DNA of 64,000 bases from Cyanobacterium sp. HL-69 (GCA_002813895.1 CP024912.1:2821836-2885835), one strand, 5' to 3'; positions 18,597 through 27,888 are shown, counted from the first letter of the stretch. The notes: generated by a model not told the origin, from the letters alone. Numbers and translations: made by a program.

Positions 18597-18992
18597 GTGG
18601 TAAGATATAGGGTGTACTCTCATGCTGATTTAATGGCGATCGCAAATTCAGTTCCCCCAGAAGTCTTAGAACAAGTTGCAGAATATTTTAATATATTAAG
18701 TAATCCCATGCGTTTGCAGATACTAAACCTACTGGGAGAGGAAGAAAAATGTGTTCAAGAATTGGTGGAAATCACTAAAACCAGTCAAGCTAACGTTTCA
18801 AAACATTTAAAAATTATGCTTCAAGGGGGTATTATCAATCGTCGCCCCGAAGGCACATCAGCTTATTATTACATCGAAGATTCCCTTATTTTTGAACTGT
18901 CCCATCTTGTTTGTAACCACCTTGCCGAGAAAATGGAAAAACAAGCCCTCAAATTCCGTAATATTACCCTAGCTCAACAGAAAAAAAATTAA
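18597..18992 (+). CDS. ArsR/SmtB-family transcriptional regulator
   Basis: A winged-helix repressor of up to 131 residues. The DNA-recognition helix-turn-helix is in TSQANVSKHLKIMLQGG, followed by a beta wing with RPEGTSAYYYIED. The classical alpha-3 metal-binding ELCVC motif is absent; this protein has EKCVQEL with one Cys, and a second Cys in HLVCNHL, so arsenic or zinc sensing by the usual site is doubtful. The frame opens at GTG 18597; ATG 18633, overlapping a HIP1 site, is an alternative giving 120 residues. It lies on the same strand as arsM-arsS but 3.2 kb away beyond two IS elements, so control of those genes is only a possibility. Confidence 0.8.
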   Translation: MVRYRVYSHADLMAIANSVPPEVLEQVAEYFNILSNPMRLQILNLLGEEEKCVQELVEITKTSQANVSKHLKIMLQGGIINRRPEGTSAYYYIEDSLIFELSHLVCNHLAEKMEKQALKFRNITLAQQKKN

Positions 18993-19195
18993 GAAATTGC
19001 CGATTTTCAAGCTTTTTTTGTGGACGGCAGCGGGATTATATGTTATTATTTAGACAATGGGAGCCTTTGAGAAAATAAATATAAACGATTGGATTTCTAT
19101 TATATAAAACACATTTCTATCATAGCCCAATAAAATATAAAAGTCAATAAAAAAGGCGATTTTTTTAACAAATTGTAATAAAAAAGCAATAATCA

Positions 19196-19921
19196 TTAAT
19201 CCGAAAAAACTTCGCCATGGGGCATAATAGCATCTGTGAGGATTGCACTATCTAAAATCGCCCCTGTCAAATCAGCACCTCGAAGATTTGCACCCACCAA
19301 AATAGCCCCTGTCAAATCGGCATAACTCAAGTCTGCTCCTTGTAAACTGGCATTACTCAAATCTGTAACTAAATTGCTGTGGTTATAATTTCTTTTGCCT
19401 AGGTGCGCTCGACATAACTTTGCCCCGTTCAAATTAGCACCATATAAAAGGGCTTGGGATAAAAGACTATAACTTAAATCTGCATTACTCAAATTTGCAT
19501 TACTTAAATTAGTTCGATAATCAGAAGAAATGCGAAAATCCGCATATATAGCCATAACATTACTCAAATTTGCCCGTTGAAAATCAACGCCGCTAACGAT
19601 GGCTTTTAAAAAATTTGCCCCTTCTAGGTTACTTTCCATAAAATGGGCATTACTCAAATCAGCATCCCGAAAACGGGCTTCTTTTAAATTACCCTGATTA
19701 AAATTTGTCCCCCACAAAATAGCTTCACTCAAATTTGCATGGCTAAAGTTACTCTGGCTAAAGTCTGTTTGCCCTAGTCTTGATTGTCGTAAATCACCAT
19801 GGGAAAAATTACTTCCTGAAAGGTTAGCCTTAATAATTTCTGCATCGATGAGATTGATGTGGGAAAAATCTCTTTCTCCTTGACTATATTTATTAAAAAT
19901 TTTTTCTATGGATAAATTCAT
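19196..19921 (-). CDS. Pentapeptide-repeat protein
   Basis: A 241-residue protein made almost entirely of A(N/D)LxX five-residue repeats, e.g. ANLSGSNFSHGDLRQSRLG and later ADLSNASLQGADLSYADLTG. Such sequences fold as a right-handed quadrilateral beta helix. A short helical cap (IEKIFNKYSQGERDFS) precedes the repeats. The C-terminus, AIMPHGEVFSD, closely matches the end of the pentapeptide protein at 23377-24369. No signal peptide is seen, so it is probably cytoplasmic. Function is unknown; these proteins are unusually abundant in cyanobacteria. Confidence 0.9.
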   Translation of the reverse strand: MNLSIEKIFNKYSQGERDFSHINLIDAEIIKANLSGSNFSHGDLRQSRLGQTDFSQSNFSHANLSEAILWGTNFNQGNLKEARFRDADLSNAHFMESNLEGANFLKAIVSGVDFQRANLSNVMAIYADFRISSDYRTNLSNANLSNADLSYSLLSQALLYGANLNGAKLCRAHLGKRNYNHSNLVTDLSNASLQGADLSYADLTGAILVGANLRGADLTGAILDSAILTDAIMPHGEVFSD

Positions 19922-20063
19922 TAGTTAGTAATGATTACAGTAAAATAGAGGGGGTTTAAAGGTACTGAGGGGATGGCTTAACAATATCAGTATAACTTGA
20001 AAAGGTTGTGAAGAAATTTTGAGAGTATTTAGTTTTGAGGTAGTTTAACAGGCAAACGGGAAG

Positions 20064-20474
20064 ATGAGACAGGTTGAGTTAAGACTGGCGAAAATTCCTT
20101 ATATTGGTTTTATGGCGGTGCATTATTGGTTTGTGATAGTTCATAATACAACTAAGTGCGATCGTTGGGAAGTATGGCAAAATAGGAATAGAGGTGGTGA
20201 AAACTGGGGACATTTACATCAAAATTTGATGGGGGCATATAATGGAGTGGGTAATGGTGAGAGTTGTCGAGAATATACGTGGCATGGAAAAACCGCTGAA
20301 AAATTAATTAGGGTAATTGAAGAGAGTAAAGATAATTACCCCTATTGTTATGTTTACCGCTATTTTCCAGGCCCTAATAGTAACACTTATGTGGCATGGG
20401 TGTTGGATAAAGCTGAGGTTGATTATTCTTTGGGTAGAAAAGGCATCGGCAAAAGATATTGTGAATTACGATGA
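20064..20474 (+). CDS. DUF3750-like protein
   Basis: A 136-residue soluble protein with a conserved-looking core: VHYWFVIVH, WEVWQ, and YRYFPGPNSNTYVAWVLD near residues 95-112. The last motif resembles DUF3750 proteins, small families found in cyanobacteria and proteobacteria with no known function. The His, Cys and Trp content is high. It stands alone between the pentapeptide gene (opposite strand) and a response regulator. Confidence 0.55.
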   Translation: MRQVELRLAKIPYIGFMAVHYWFVIVHNTTKCDRWEVWQNRNRGGENWGHLHQNLMGAYNGVGNGESCREYTWHGKTAEKLIRVIEESKDNYPYCYVYRYFPGPNSNTYVAWVLDKAEVDYSLGRKGIGKRYCELR

Positions 20475-20660
20475 TAGGTAGTTATTTAACCAAACTATTT
20501 TTAGATTGCTAGGTAGGGTTGCTTAATGATGCTAAGAAACACTATCAAACATTGTTACTATTGTCCATTCCTAATTCCCCACCTAAACTACAAGTCATTT
20601 TTAAATTGAGCAATATCCACAGGTTAATTATTACAACGTTTAGGTTTCTTATGATCAAAA

Positions 20661-21167
20661 ATGATTCATTATATAAGTAGTGATGTTGGAGATGTCGTCG
20701 GGATGAATAATTCAGAAAACTTGGGTAAAGAAAAAAGTCTTATCTTAATTGTGGATGATTTGAAAGCAAATTTAAAGTTATTGACTTATATTTTAGAAGC
20801 AAAGGGTTATCAAACCAGTTTTGCCATCAGTGGTAGGGATGCCTTGGAAAGATTAACAGTTTTGACTCCTGATTTAATTCTGTTAGATTTAATGATGCCT
20901 GATTTGAATGGTTTGGAGGTTTGCCAGAGGGTGAAATCTAATCCTGATTATCGGGATATTCCCATTATATTTTTAACCGCTAGTCAAGAGGAACATCATT
21001 TGATTGAGGCTTTTGAGTTGGGGGCAGATGACTATGTGACAAAGCCTTTTCGGAAGCCTGAGTTGTTGCGTCGGGTGAATACCCAGATTACCATTAGAAA
21101 ACAACAGCAGAAAATTTTGACTCTTCAAAAGCAGTTGGAGGATATGAAGTCGGCGGTTTGTGCCTAA
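20661..21167 (+). CDS. Single-domain response regulator with C-terminal coiled coil
   Basis: A receiver domain (VDDLKANLKLL, phospho-acceptor Asp76 in LLDLMMPDLNG, switch Thr in LTAS and Lys in VTKPFRKPELL), followed by a short helical tail (ITIRKQQQKILTLQKQLEDM) likely to form a coiled coil. There is no DNA-binding or enzymatic output domain. ATG 20703 is an alternative start that removes 14 unlikely-looking residues. The receiver is of the kind found at the N-terminus of cyanobacterial hybrid kinases and cyclases and may act through a partner kinase. No cognate kinase is adjacent. Confidence 0.88.
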   Translation: MIHYISSDVGDVVGMNNSENLGKEKSLILIVDDLKANLKLLTYILEAKGYQTSFAISGRDALERLTVLTPDLILLDLMMPDLNGLEVCQRVKSNPDYRDIPIIFLTASQEEHHLIEAFELGADDYVTKPFRKPELLRRVNTQITIRKQQQKILTLQKQLEDMKSAVCA

Positions 21168-21244
21168 TATCAATGGAGTTGTTATTTAGTTTTTGTTCTT
21201 GTCTATAATTAAGTGAATTTGATTGGATAAAGAAAAGAATATTT

Positions 21245-22072
21245 ATGGGTTATTTTGATGCTTTGGTTGAGCGTTTTTCCGAGGATAAGGAGTTAGAAAA
21301 GGCTTTTGGGAAACATATCCACTGGGGTTATTGGGAAAATCCTTCCTCGGCGGATGGTAGTTTGGAAGATTTTGCGGTGGCTGCAAATAATTTATCTCGG
21401 TTGGTGATTGACACTGCGGGGATTAAAGATGGATATAAAATTTTGGATGCTGGATGCGGTTTTGGAGGCACTATCAGTCTTTTGAATGATAGTTTTGATA
21501 ATTTGCAGTTGCGAGGGGTAAATATTGATGGGGTGCAGGTGAAAAGGGCTTCGGAGATGATTCAGCCGAGGGGAAATAATGACATTGAGTTTATAGAAGC
21601 TAATGCTTGTAATTTACCTAATTTTAACTCTTTGTTTGACGTTGCGATCGCCCTTGAGTGTATTTTTGCCTTTCCGAGTCGAGAAAAATTCTTTGGGGGG
21701 GTAAAAAGAAACATCAAAAAGGATGGTCAATTAATTGTGGTGGACTTCATTATTAACCCCACTATTATTCAAACTTGGACTTGGTTTGAAAAAAATATCC
21801 TAAGTCGTTTAATTACTGATACCTATGGCTCAAAGGCAACCAATGAAGTCGCTTTTATTGATGTAAAAACCTATAGAAAAATTGCCAAAAAAACAGGATT
21901 TACCCTAGATAAAGTAATTAATATTAACAAAAACGTACAACCAACTTATCCAGCAATTAACAAAATTATCATTGATAATTTTAATGATCTGTTAACCGCA
22001 AAAGGATTAGAAGTTTTTAGTTTATTTAATCTAATTAGCTATCAAATATTAGTTTTTAAACCCACTGAATAG
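21245..22072 (+). CDS. SAM-dependent class I methyltransferase
   Basis: A 275-residue methyltransferase. Motif I is LDAGCGFGG (about residues 69-77); an acidic residue follows at the end of strand beta-2 (VNIDG), and the later ALECIFAF and GQLIVVDF segments match the fold. The N-terminal HIHWGYWENP is typical of UbiE/tocopherol/sarcosine-type small-molecule methyltransferases. The substrate cannot be read from sequence. It follows the response regulator on the same strand by 77 bp and may or may not be cotranscribed. Confidence 0.78.
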   Translation: MGYFDALVERFSEDKELEKAFGKHIHWGYWENPSSADGSLEDFAVAANNLSRLVIDTAGIKDGYKILDAGCGFGGTISLLNDSFDNLQLRGVNIDGVQVKRASEMIQPRGNNDIEFIEANACNLPNFNSLFDVAIALECIFAFPSREKFFGGVKRNIKKDGQLIVVDFIINPTIIQTWTWFEKNILSRLITDTYGSKATNEVAFIDVKTYRKIAKKTGFTLDKVININKNVQPTYPAINKIIIDNFNDLLTAKGLEVFSLFNLISYQILVFKPTE

Positions 22073-22154
22073 TTAAAAAAAAGGCTTTATAATCATAGTA
22101 AAAATATGATAAGTTGTGAACAACTGGTTATTAGTTATCCATGGTCAATTGTTG

Positions 22155-22182
22155 ACACCTAACACCTAAGACCTAACACCTA
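22155..22182. repeat. Heptamer tandem repeat ACACCTA, 4 units
   Basis: Units ACACCTA, ACACCTA, AGACCTA and ACACCTA lie back to back and end one base before the stop codon of the DUF2996 gene. They lie between convergent genes. Confidence 0.8.
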
Positions 22183-22183
22183 A

Positions 22184-22642
22184 TTAGTTTCTGGTGAGCC
22201 ACTTTTGACCATTCAAACGCTGTAAAGTGTATAAAACCAAAAGGTCTAAATTTACTCGGCGCTCGTCAATCATGAATGATTCAAGGGTACTAGGCTGTTT
22301 ACTATCAATGGTACAAGTAAATGCTTTTTGTCCCTTTATATCCTCATCAATAAAGTAAATAGCAAAGGTGCGATTAGACCATTTTCCTTGTAACTGCCAA
22401 CAATCAGGATTACTTTCTAAACCCAAAACAGGAATTTTTTCCTTTTTGAGGGCTAACTCAATCTCATCAATACCCTTACTAGCAAAAGCATCCTTGAGAG
22501 AGGGAGTGAAATGTTGTTCCATAAACTCAGTAAAAGGTTTATCTTCAATGGCGGGGGGTTTTTCCTTTTTTTTAGCAGGGGGTTTTTTCTCAGCGGTATT
22601 TGCTTTTTCTGGAGTAGAATTTGCCTTATTTTCTTCTGTCAT
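22184..22642 (-). CDS. DUF2996 family protein
   Basis: A 152-residue cyanobacterial/plastid-lineage family protein. A Lys-Pro-rich low-complexity N-terminus (about residues 10-33) precedes the conserved domain with FTEFMEQHFTPSLKDAF, CWQLQGKW and a C-terminal LDLLVLYTLQRLNGQKW. These features fit DUF2996. No membrane segment or catalytic motif is visible. The function is not known to me. Confidence 0.72.
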   Translation of the reverse strand: MTEENKANSTPEKANTAEKKPPAKKKEKPPAIEDKPFTEFMEQHFTPSLKDAFASKGIDEIELALKKEKIPVLGLESNPDCWQLQGKWSNRTFAIYFIDEDIKGQKAFTCTIDSKQPSTLESFMIDERRVNLDLLVLYTLQRLNGQKWLTRN

Positions 22643-22746
22643 GGATTTATGTTAAATAGCTACAGTTAATAATAAGTATAGTATAGGGCGATCGGCACAA
22701 AAAATTGGGGTAACACCCCACAGATAATTTTCCCATCGCCAAAATA

Positions 22747-23277
22747 CTAATTAACCGTCACAATCCAAGTACCCACATATAAGCGAATAGGCACTTGCCC
22801 CGCTGATAGAGTTTGTCCATGAAAATAAAAAGTACCACCAAAACGGGGATTATAAACATTGGACATGACAATTTCCAGATCTCTAGTTTCCAAAAAAGGC
22901 TCTTCTAAGACAATTTCGATAAAACTACTTTCTTTATCCCAAATAACCTCTTGTAAAGGAAGGGCTTGATTATTCAAACGAACTTCAATAGCATCCGTAT
23001 CAAACTTACCAGTAAAGGATTCGGGGTAGGTGACATATAATCTGGAAACTCCATCGGTTAATCTATCCCCTGGCATTGTCAGACGATACCTTTCCCAATT
23101 TCCTGCTCTATTACCAAAATCAAAATTACGTCTTAAGAGATTTTCTCTCTCGATGCCGCTAAACAATACTAAACCCTGTCCTTGAGCCATTACTAGATAA
23201 GGTATTCCTAGCAAAAAGGAGGTAGATATTGCTAGGGTGGCCATCAAACGCTTAGTAGTTAATTTAAAAAGTTTCAT
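22747..23277 (-). CDS. DUF2808 family exported protein
   Basis: A 176-residue protein with an N-terminal signal peptide (hydrophobic about residues 12-30, likely cleaved near VMAQ). The mature part has FSGIERENLLRR, TYPESFTG and DLEIVMSNVYNPRFGGTFYF, typical of DUF2808, a cyanobacterial family of exported beta-rich proteins of unknown role. It is likely periplasmic. It follows the DUF2996 gene's start by about 100 bp in the opposite reading order, and both are on the minus strand. Confidence 0.78.
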   Translation of the reverse strand: MKLFKLTTKRLMATLAISTSFLLGIPYLVMAQGQGLVLFSGIERENLLRRNFDFGNRAGNWERYRLTMPGDRLTDGVSRLYVTYPESFTGKFDTDAIEVRLNNQALPLQEVIWDKESSFIEIVLEEPFLETRDLEIVMSNVYNPRFGGTFYFHGQTLSAGQVPIRLYVGTWIVTVN

Positions 23278-23376
23278 ATATGGTGTAATTATTTAATCTC
23301 ATTAATTAATAAAAATCATCTTTACTGTAACAAACTATGTCCTATGACGACAGTATGAGGATAAATAGTTCCATTT

Positions 23377-24369
23377 TTAATGATAAACTTGACCGTCGGG
23401 CATAATAGCCCCTTCAAAGTTAACATTAAGGATGTTGGCACTACTCAAATCAGCCCCAATCAAATTGGCATTAGTCATATCGGACGAGCTTAAATTGGTA
23501 CGGGCAAAAAATACTTCCATTAGGGAGGCGTTGCGTAAAATTGCTCCATAAAGGTTAGAGCGACTAAAATCAGCCCGATTCATCCTTGCAAAAGTCATGT
23601 TTGCCTGAACTAAATTAGTACGAATAAATTTGGCTTCTGGCATGGAGGCACTATCCATGTTAACCATGGTTAATTCGGCATCTGTCATATTTGCCCTTTC
23701 CATTTTGGCATTGGATAAATTGGCGCCGATAAATTTCGCTCCAATACATTGAGCATCGGTTAAAAAAGCTCCGTTAAGGTTAGCTTCTGTGAGGGTTGCC
23801 CCTGTTAAATCTGCGCCCCGTAGGTTGGCATCTCGTAAATTAGCACCGATTAAACTTGCTCCTTTGAGGTTCGCCCCTTTTAAGTCTGAGCCTCTTAAGT
23901 CTGCTTTATCTAGATTTGCACCGATAAGATTTACCCCATTACTTCTTTTTTCTTGTCGCAGATTAGCTCCTCGCAAACAAGCCCCTTTGAGGTTGGCGTT
24001 ATTTAAGTCGGCGTTTCTGAAGTCTGCTTCGATGAGGTTGGCATCGAGGAGGTTGGCAAGGGTTAGTTGACTATCTCTAAAGTCTGCTTTTTGGAGGATG
24101 GCGCCATGGAATTCGGCACGGTGAAGGTTTGCTCCTACAAAGTTGGCTTGGTTGAGGTTTGCCCCACTAAAGTTAGTTTCCACTAGGTTGGCATTATGGA
24201 AGTTAGCACGGCTGAGATAGCTGAAGGTGAAGTTTGATTTTTGTAGATTGGCGTTTTCGAGGGTGATGCCAATTAAGTCGGCACCTGTTAGATCGATTCC
24301 GGCTAAAAGGCAGTTGGAAAAGTTTATTTCCCCTGATGAAAAGCGGTCAATAAATTCGTTTATTTCCAT
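23377..24369 (-). CDS. Pentapeptide-repeat protein
   Basis: A 330-residue protein with a short helical cap (INEFIDRFSSGEINFS) and then about 55-60 pentapeptide units of the A(N/D)L type, giving one long right-handed beta helix. The C-terminus ends GAIMPDGQVYH, almost the same closing motif as the protein at 19196-19921, and the caps are also alike, so the two appear to be paralogues of different length. Cytoplasmic by absence of a signal peptide. It is 50 bp from the start side of a histidine kinase gene on the same strand (the kinase is upstream), so they may share a transcript. Confidence 0.9.
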   Translation of the reverse strand: MEINEFIDRFSSGEINFSNCLLAGIDLTGADLIGITLENANLQKSNFTFSYLSRANFHNANLVETNFSGANLNQANFVGANLHRAEFHGAILQKADFRDSQLTLANLLDANLIEADFRNADLNNANLKGACLRGANLRQEKRSNGVNLIGANLDKADLRGSDLKGANLKGASLIGANLRDANLRGADLTGATLTEANLNGAFLTDAQCIGAKFIGANLSNAKMERANMTDAELTMVNMDSASMPEAKFIRTNLVQANMTFARMNRADFSRSNLYGAILRNASLMEVFFARTNLSSSDMTNANLIGADLSSANILNVNFEGAIMPDGQVYH

Positions 24370-24418
24370 ATAAATATTTGAGGGTTTGATTATTGATTTT
24401 ATCTGATTTGAGGTGGGG

Positions 24419-26089
24419 TTATTCTTTGATGATGGGTAGTTGGGTAAGGGGTACGGTGAGGGTTACGGTGGAGCCTAGGTCTTCTCCCATGCTATAGAAT
24501 GATATTTTCCCTCCCATGGTTTCGATGAGTTTTTTGGAGATGGCTAGTCCTAATCCTGTACCTCCGTAGGCTTTTGTCCTGGATCCATCTACTTGGTAAA
24601 ATTTATCAAATAGGTCGTCTTGCTTTTCGAGGGATACGCCTATGCCTGTATCTTCTACGGTAATTTTAACGAATCCGGGTAGTTTTTGCTCTCGAAATTG
24701 GATGGGTTTGGAAATGATTTCGGCGTTGATGGATATGTCTCCTTGGTGGGTAAATTTGAGAGAGTTTCCCACTAGGTTAAACAAAATTTGTAGTAGTCTT
24801 TGGTCATCGGAGTAGATGAGGATGGGATCGTAAGTTGGGGGAAGGTTTATGTTGAAGTTGAGGTTTTTTTTGAGGGCTTGGGGTTGAGCAAATTTGGCTA
24901 CTTCTTGACATATTCTATTTAGAGAGATGGGTTCAAATTTGAATTCAATTTTATTGGCTTCTATTTTGGCAATGTCGAGGATGTCGTTGATGAGGTTGAG
25001 CAGGTGAAGGGCTGAGTTGTAGGCTTGGGTAATAAATTCTTTTTCTTCTTCTTTGTCGTCGGCCATGTCGTCGAGGACTAATTGTAAAAATCCTAACATA
25101 CCATTGAGGGGGGTTCTTAGTTCGTGGCTGGTACTGGCTAAAAATTCACTTTTTAGTCTTGATGCTTCTTTGGCTTCTTTACTGGCTTGTTCTAATTTTT
25201 TGTATATGGTGGCATGGGCGATCGCTGTTCCCACTTGTTCTGCTAATTCTTGAATTAATTCTAATTCTCCTTTGTTCCAATGCCTAGGGCGATCGCACTG
25301 ATGTAATACTAAAATACTATTTAATTCTTTTTGATAAAAGGTACCAACCAGAAGGGTTGATTGACACTGGAAATAATCATAATTGAGGTCATGATAAACA
25401 CAGGGTTTTTGAGAAGTTAGAGCATCCTGTAAACAACCGTATTGATCAATGGCAAAGGTATAACCGAGCAGAGGAGTAAAGGGAGAAACACAATATTCTG
25501 CCTTTGCCACCACACTATCTTTTTGGGTAGAGGGCAAAAGTAACAAACAACGAGAAACTTGGAGAGATTCCCCTATGCTATCAACGGTTTGATTCCATAT
25601 AGTATCTAAATCAAGGGTACTACGAATATTTCGGGCAATATGGGTCAAAACTCGCTGGAAAGGGTCTGGATTTGGAGGTAAAGAGGAAGGAGAGGTGAGA
25701 GGTAGTTGTTCGGACTGTAGATGATGCCCCATCACTAATACCTGCTCTACTTCTTGGTCTGGTTTAATAACAGGACTGATGATTAAATCAAAAGGAAATA
25801 TATTGCCTTTATAACTCAACACATACTGACAATGTTCGGGGATACGTCTTGTCATTACCCTTCTTATCCTTTCTAAGTAGGGTTCAAGAGGCACAGGAGA
25901 TAAAAAATCGAGAGAAGAATTATTTTCTAGCTTTTCATAACTGAGCAATGGCTGTCTATCTGGTTGCCAAAGAAAAGAAATATAGTTGCCTTCTCTATCT
26001 TGAGTAAATACTAATTCAGCCCCCAATGTCGATAAGTCTTGACAATTATATTCAATTTTCTCCACTCTCATCGTCGGTGATGTCATCAA
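24419..26089 (-). CDS. PAS-GAF sensor histidine kinase
   Basis: A 556-residue soluble kinase. The N-terminal 130 residues look PAS-like (FTQDREGNYISFLWQ). A GAF domain occupies about 145-295 (IARNIRSTLDLDTIWNQTV, then SVVAKAEYC; ILVLHQCDRPRHW). A short coiled coil leads to HisKA with phospho-acceptor His322 in STSHELRTPLNG. The HATPase has N box ILFNLVGNSLKFTH, G1 DTGIGV and G2 GGTGLGLAI. All catalytic motifs are intact. There is no receiver, so it must use a separate response regulator; the orphan at 20661-21167 is the nearest candidate. The GAF domain lacks an obvious bilin Cys. Confidence 0.92.
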   Translation of the reverse strand: MMTSPTMRVEKIEYNCQDLSTLGAELVFTQDREGNYISFLWQPDRQPLLSYEKLENNSSLDFLSPVPLEPYLERIRRVMTRRIPEHCQYVLSYKGNIFPFDLIISPVIKPDQEVEQVLVMGHHLQSEQLPLTSPSSLPPNPDPFQRVLTHIARNIRSTLDLDTIWNQTVDSIGESLQVSRCLLLLPSTQKDSVVAKAEYCVSPFTPLLGYTFAIDQYGCLQDALTSQKPCVYHDLNYDYFQCQSTLLVGTFYQKELNSILVLHQCDRPRHWNKGELELIQELAEQVGTAIAHATIYKKLEQASKEAKEASRLKSEFLASTSHELRTPLNGMLGFLQLVLDDMADDKEEEKEFITQAYNSALHLLNLINDILDIAKIEANKIEFKFEPISLNRICQEVAKFAQPQALKKNLNFNINLPPTYDPILIYSDDQRLLQILFNLVGNSLKFTHQGDISINAEIISKPIQFREQKLPGFVKITVEDTGIGVSLEKQDDLFDKFYQVDGSRTKAYGGTGLGLAISKKLIETMGGKISFYSMGEDLGSTVTLTVPLTQLPIIKE

Positions 26090-26293
26090 TTTTACATAAA
26101 AAATGATTGATTCTCTCTTTAGTAAATAATCGGAGCAAAACTCAGTAACTTATGATTGTTCATAGTTTAGCTTTATTGATTTAGTAGTTAATTCAATCAA
26201 TGTATATATACTTACATCAGAGAGATTCATTTCATCATATCAGAGAAATCATTTAGATGATTATATTTATTCTTTTGATGCAATTAAGACAAC

Positions 26294-26524
26294 TTAATCA
26301 TTCCATTCTCCCCTAGGTGGGACGGGTGGATTACGTCTCAGACTACGGGTTAGATCATCATCTTGTCTTCTTTCTCCTTTTAACCACTCTTTGAGAGCAG
26401 TTTCTACTATTTTGCTAGGATTATTACTTAAGTGTTTAATTTTTTCTACTAATTCTGAGTCAATATGAAGGGAAAGTTCTATTTTTTCAGAACTACGGGA
26501 GCTAGATAATATTTCGTTATTCAT
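26294..26524 (-). CDS. Ribbon-helix-helix-like small protein (possible antitoxin)
   Basis: A 76-residue protein. KIELSLHIDSELVEKIKHL followed by SKIVETALKEWLKGE has the strand-helix-helix pattern of ribbon-helix-helix DNA-binding proteins. The C-terminal tail is basic and Pro-rich (RRNPPVPPRGEWND). Such proteins often act as antitoxins, but no toxin gene is adjacent: upstream is a 350 bp gap. It could be an orphan antitoxin or a small transcription regulator. Confidence 0.6.
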   Translation of the reverse strand: MNNEILSSSRSSEKIELSLHIDSELVEKIKHLSNNPSKIVETALKEWLKGERRQDDDLTRSLRRNPPVPPRGEWND

Positions 26525-26874
26525 GGGTAGTAATATTTTATTAAAAAAGTTTACATATTTATTATATTGTGAACCAATTTTTTCTTTTTGTTTAAATTGG
26601 TTAAAAGGTGTTGTCGGATACTTCAGCTTCTAGGGCTAATTTTCCTAGGGTAACTAGCTTGTTTTGTAGATTATTTTACCCTTACTCATCAATCAAGTAT
26701 AGCATATCCTCTCCATGGACAATGTACGGTTGCAGTCAAAGCAAAGGGTAAGAGAAAACTTTATCATCCACTCCCTATCATTGCATACCTAACCCTTATG
26801 AAGATTGGTTTTATTGAAGAGAAGAAAAAAGATAATGACTATAATAGAATTTAGTTTAATGAAATATTTTTTTA
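26525..26874. other. Divergent intergenic region
   Basis: About 350 bp between the ribbon-helix-helix gene and the COG0523 GTPase gene. TATAAT at 26840-26845 could be a -10 box for the GTPase gene, but no -35 element is well spaced. No reading frame or repeat of note. Confidence 0.4.
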
Positions 26875-27849
26875 ATGATGGTTGCGAGTACAAATAATTC
26901 TAATATTCCCGTCACAGTGTTAACGGGTTATCTGGGGGCTGGAAAAACTACTTTACTCAATCGTATGCTCACCCATGAGCATGGGAAAAAGGTGGCAGTA
27001 ATTGTCAATGAATATGGAGAGGTGGGCATCGATAATCAGTTGGTGATTGATGCGGATGAGGAAATTTTTGAGATGAATAATGGTTGCATTTGTTGCACGG
27101 TGCGCGGAGATTTAATTCGTATCATCGGTAATTTGATGAAGCGTCGTCACAAGTTTGATCATATTGTCATTGAAACTACGGGTTTGGCGGATCCTGCTCC
27201 TGTGATACAAACGTTCTTTGTGGATGAGGATATGCAGGATAAGTTGTTACTGGATGCGGTGGTGACGGTAATTGATGCTAAACATATCCAACAACATTGG
27301 GATGCCCATGAGGCGGAGGAGCAAATTGCTTTTGCTGATATAATTTTGCTTAATAAAACTGATCTAGTTTCCCCCGAAGAGTTGGAGCAGTTGGAGGCTA
27401 AAATTAAGGGCATGAATAGGATTGCTAAAATTTATCATACCCAAAATAGTGCGATCGCCATGGATAATATTTTAGGGGTGAAGGCTTTTGATTTAAAAAA
27501 CGCTCTGGAAATTGATCCCGAATTTTTGGGAGAGGAAGCCCACGAACATGATGATTCGGTTTATTCTATTGCCATTGTGGAAGATAAGCCCATTGACACC
27601 AACAAGTTGCAAGAGTGGATAGGGGAAGTTTTACGCACCCAAGGGATTGATATATTTCGCATGAAGGGTATTATAAATGGTCAGGGTATGGATGAGCGTT
27701 TAGTGTTTCAGGGGGTACATATGATTTTTGATGGTACGATTGATCGCCCTTGGAAGCCAGAGGAAAAACGCCGTAGTCAGTTGGTATTTATTGGGCGTAA
27801 TCTTGATGAGGAAAAATTAAGAAAGGGTTTTCAAGGCTGTATTGCTTAG
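26875..27849 (+). CDS. COG0523 (CobW-type) metal-associated GTPase
   Basis: A 324-residue G3E GTPase. Walker A GYLGAGKTT (about residues 18-26), the metal-binding CICC motif of the CxCC type at about residue 72 (NNGCICCTVRGD), Walker B-like IETTGLADP, the guanine-specificity LNKTD near 161, and a C-terminal CobW_C domain. Family members act as metal chaperones for zinc, cobalt or iron enzymes. A histidine/acidic patch (EEAHEHDD, about residue 220) may help bind metal. ATG 26878 is an equally good start. It leads a three-gene same-strand group ending in ycf54, which hints at a role near chlorophyll synthesis (inference). Confidence 0.9.
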   Translation: MMVASTNNSNIPVTVLTGYLGAGKTTLLNRMLTHEHGKKVAVIVNEYGEVGIDNQLVIDADEEIFEMNNGCICCTVRGDLIRIIGNLMKRRHKFDHIVIETTGLADPAPVIQTFFVDEDMQDKLLLDAVVTVIDAKHIQQHWDAHEAEEQIAFADIILLNKTDLVSPEELEQLEAKIKGMNRIAKIYHTQNSAIAMDNILGVKAFDLKNALEIDPEFLGEEAHEHDDSVYSIAIVEDKPIDTNKLQEWIGEVLRTQGIDIFRMKGIINGQGMDERLVFQGVHMIFDGTIDRPWKPEEKRRSQLVFIGRNLDEEKLRKGFQGCIA

Positions 27850-27888
27850 GATAGGGAATTATTTTGAATAATAAACAATTAATAATTT

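Noticed and set aside
23789-24070. Arg/Ala/Pro-rich plus-strand frame
   Set aside because: Antisense shadow of the pentapeptide repeats.
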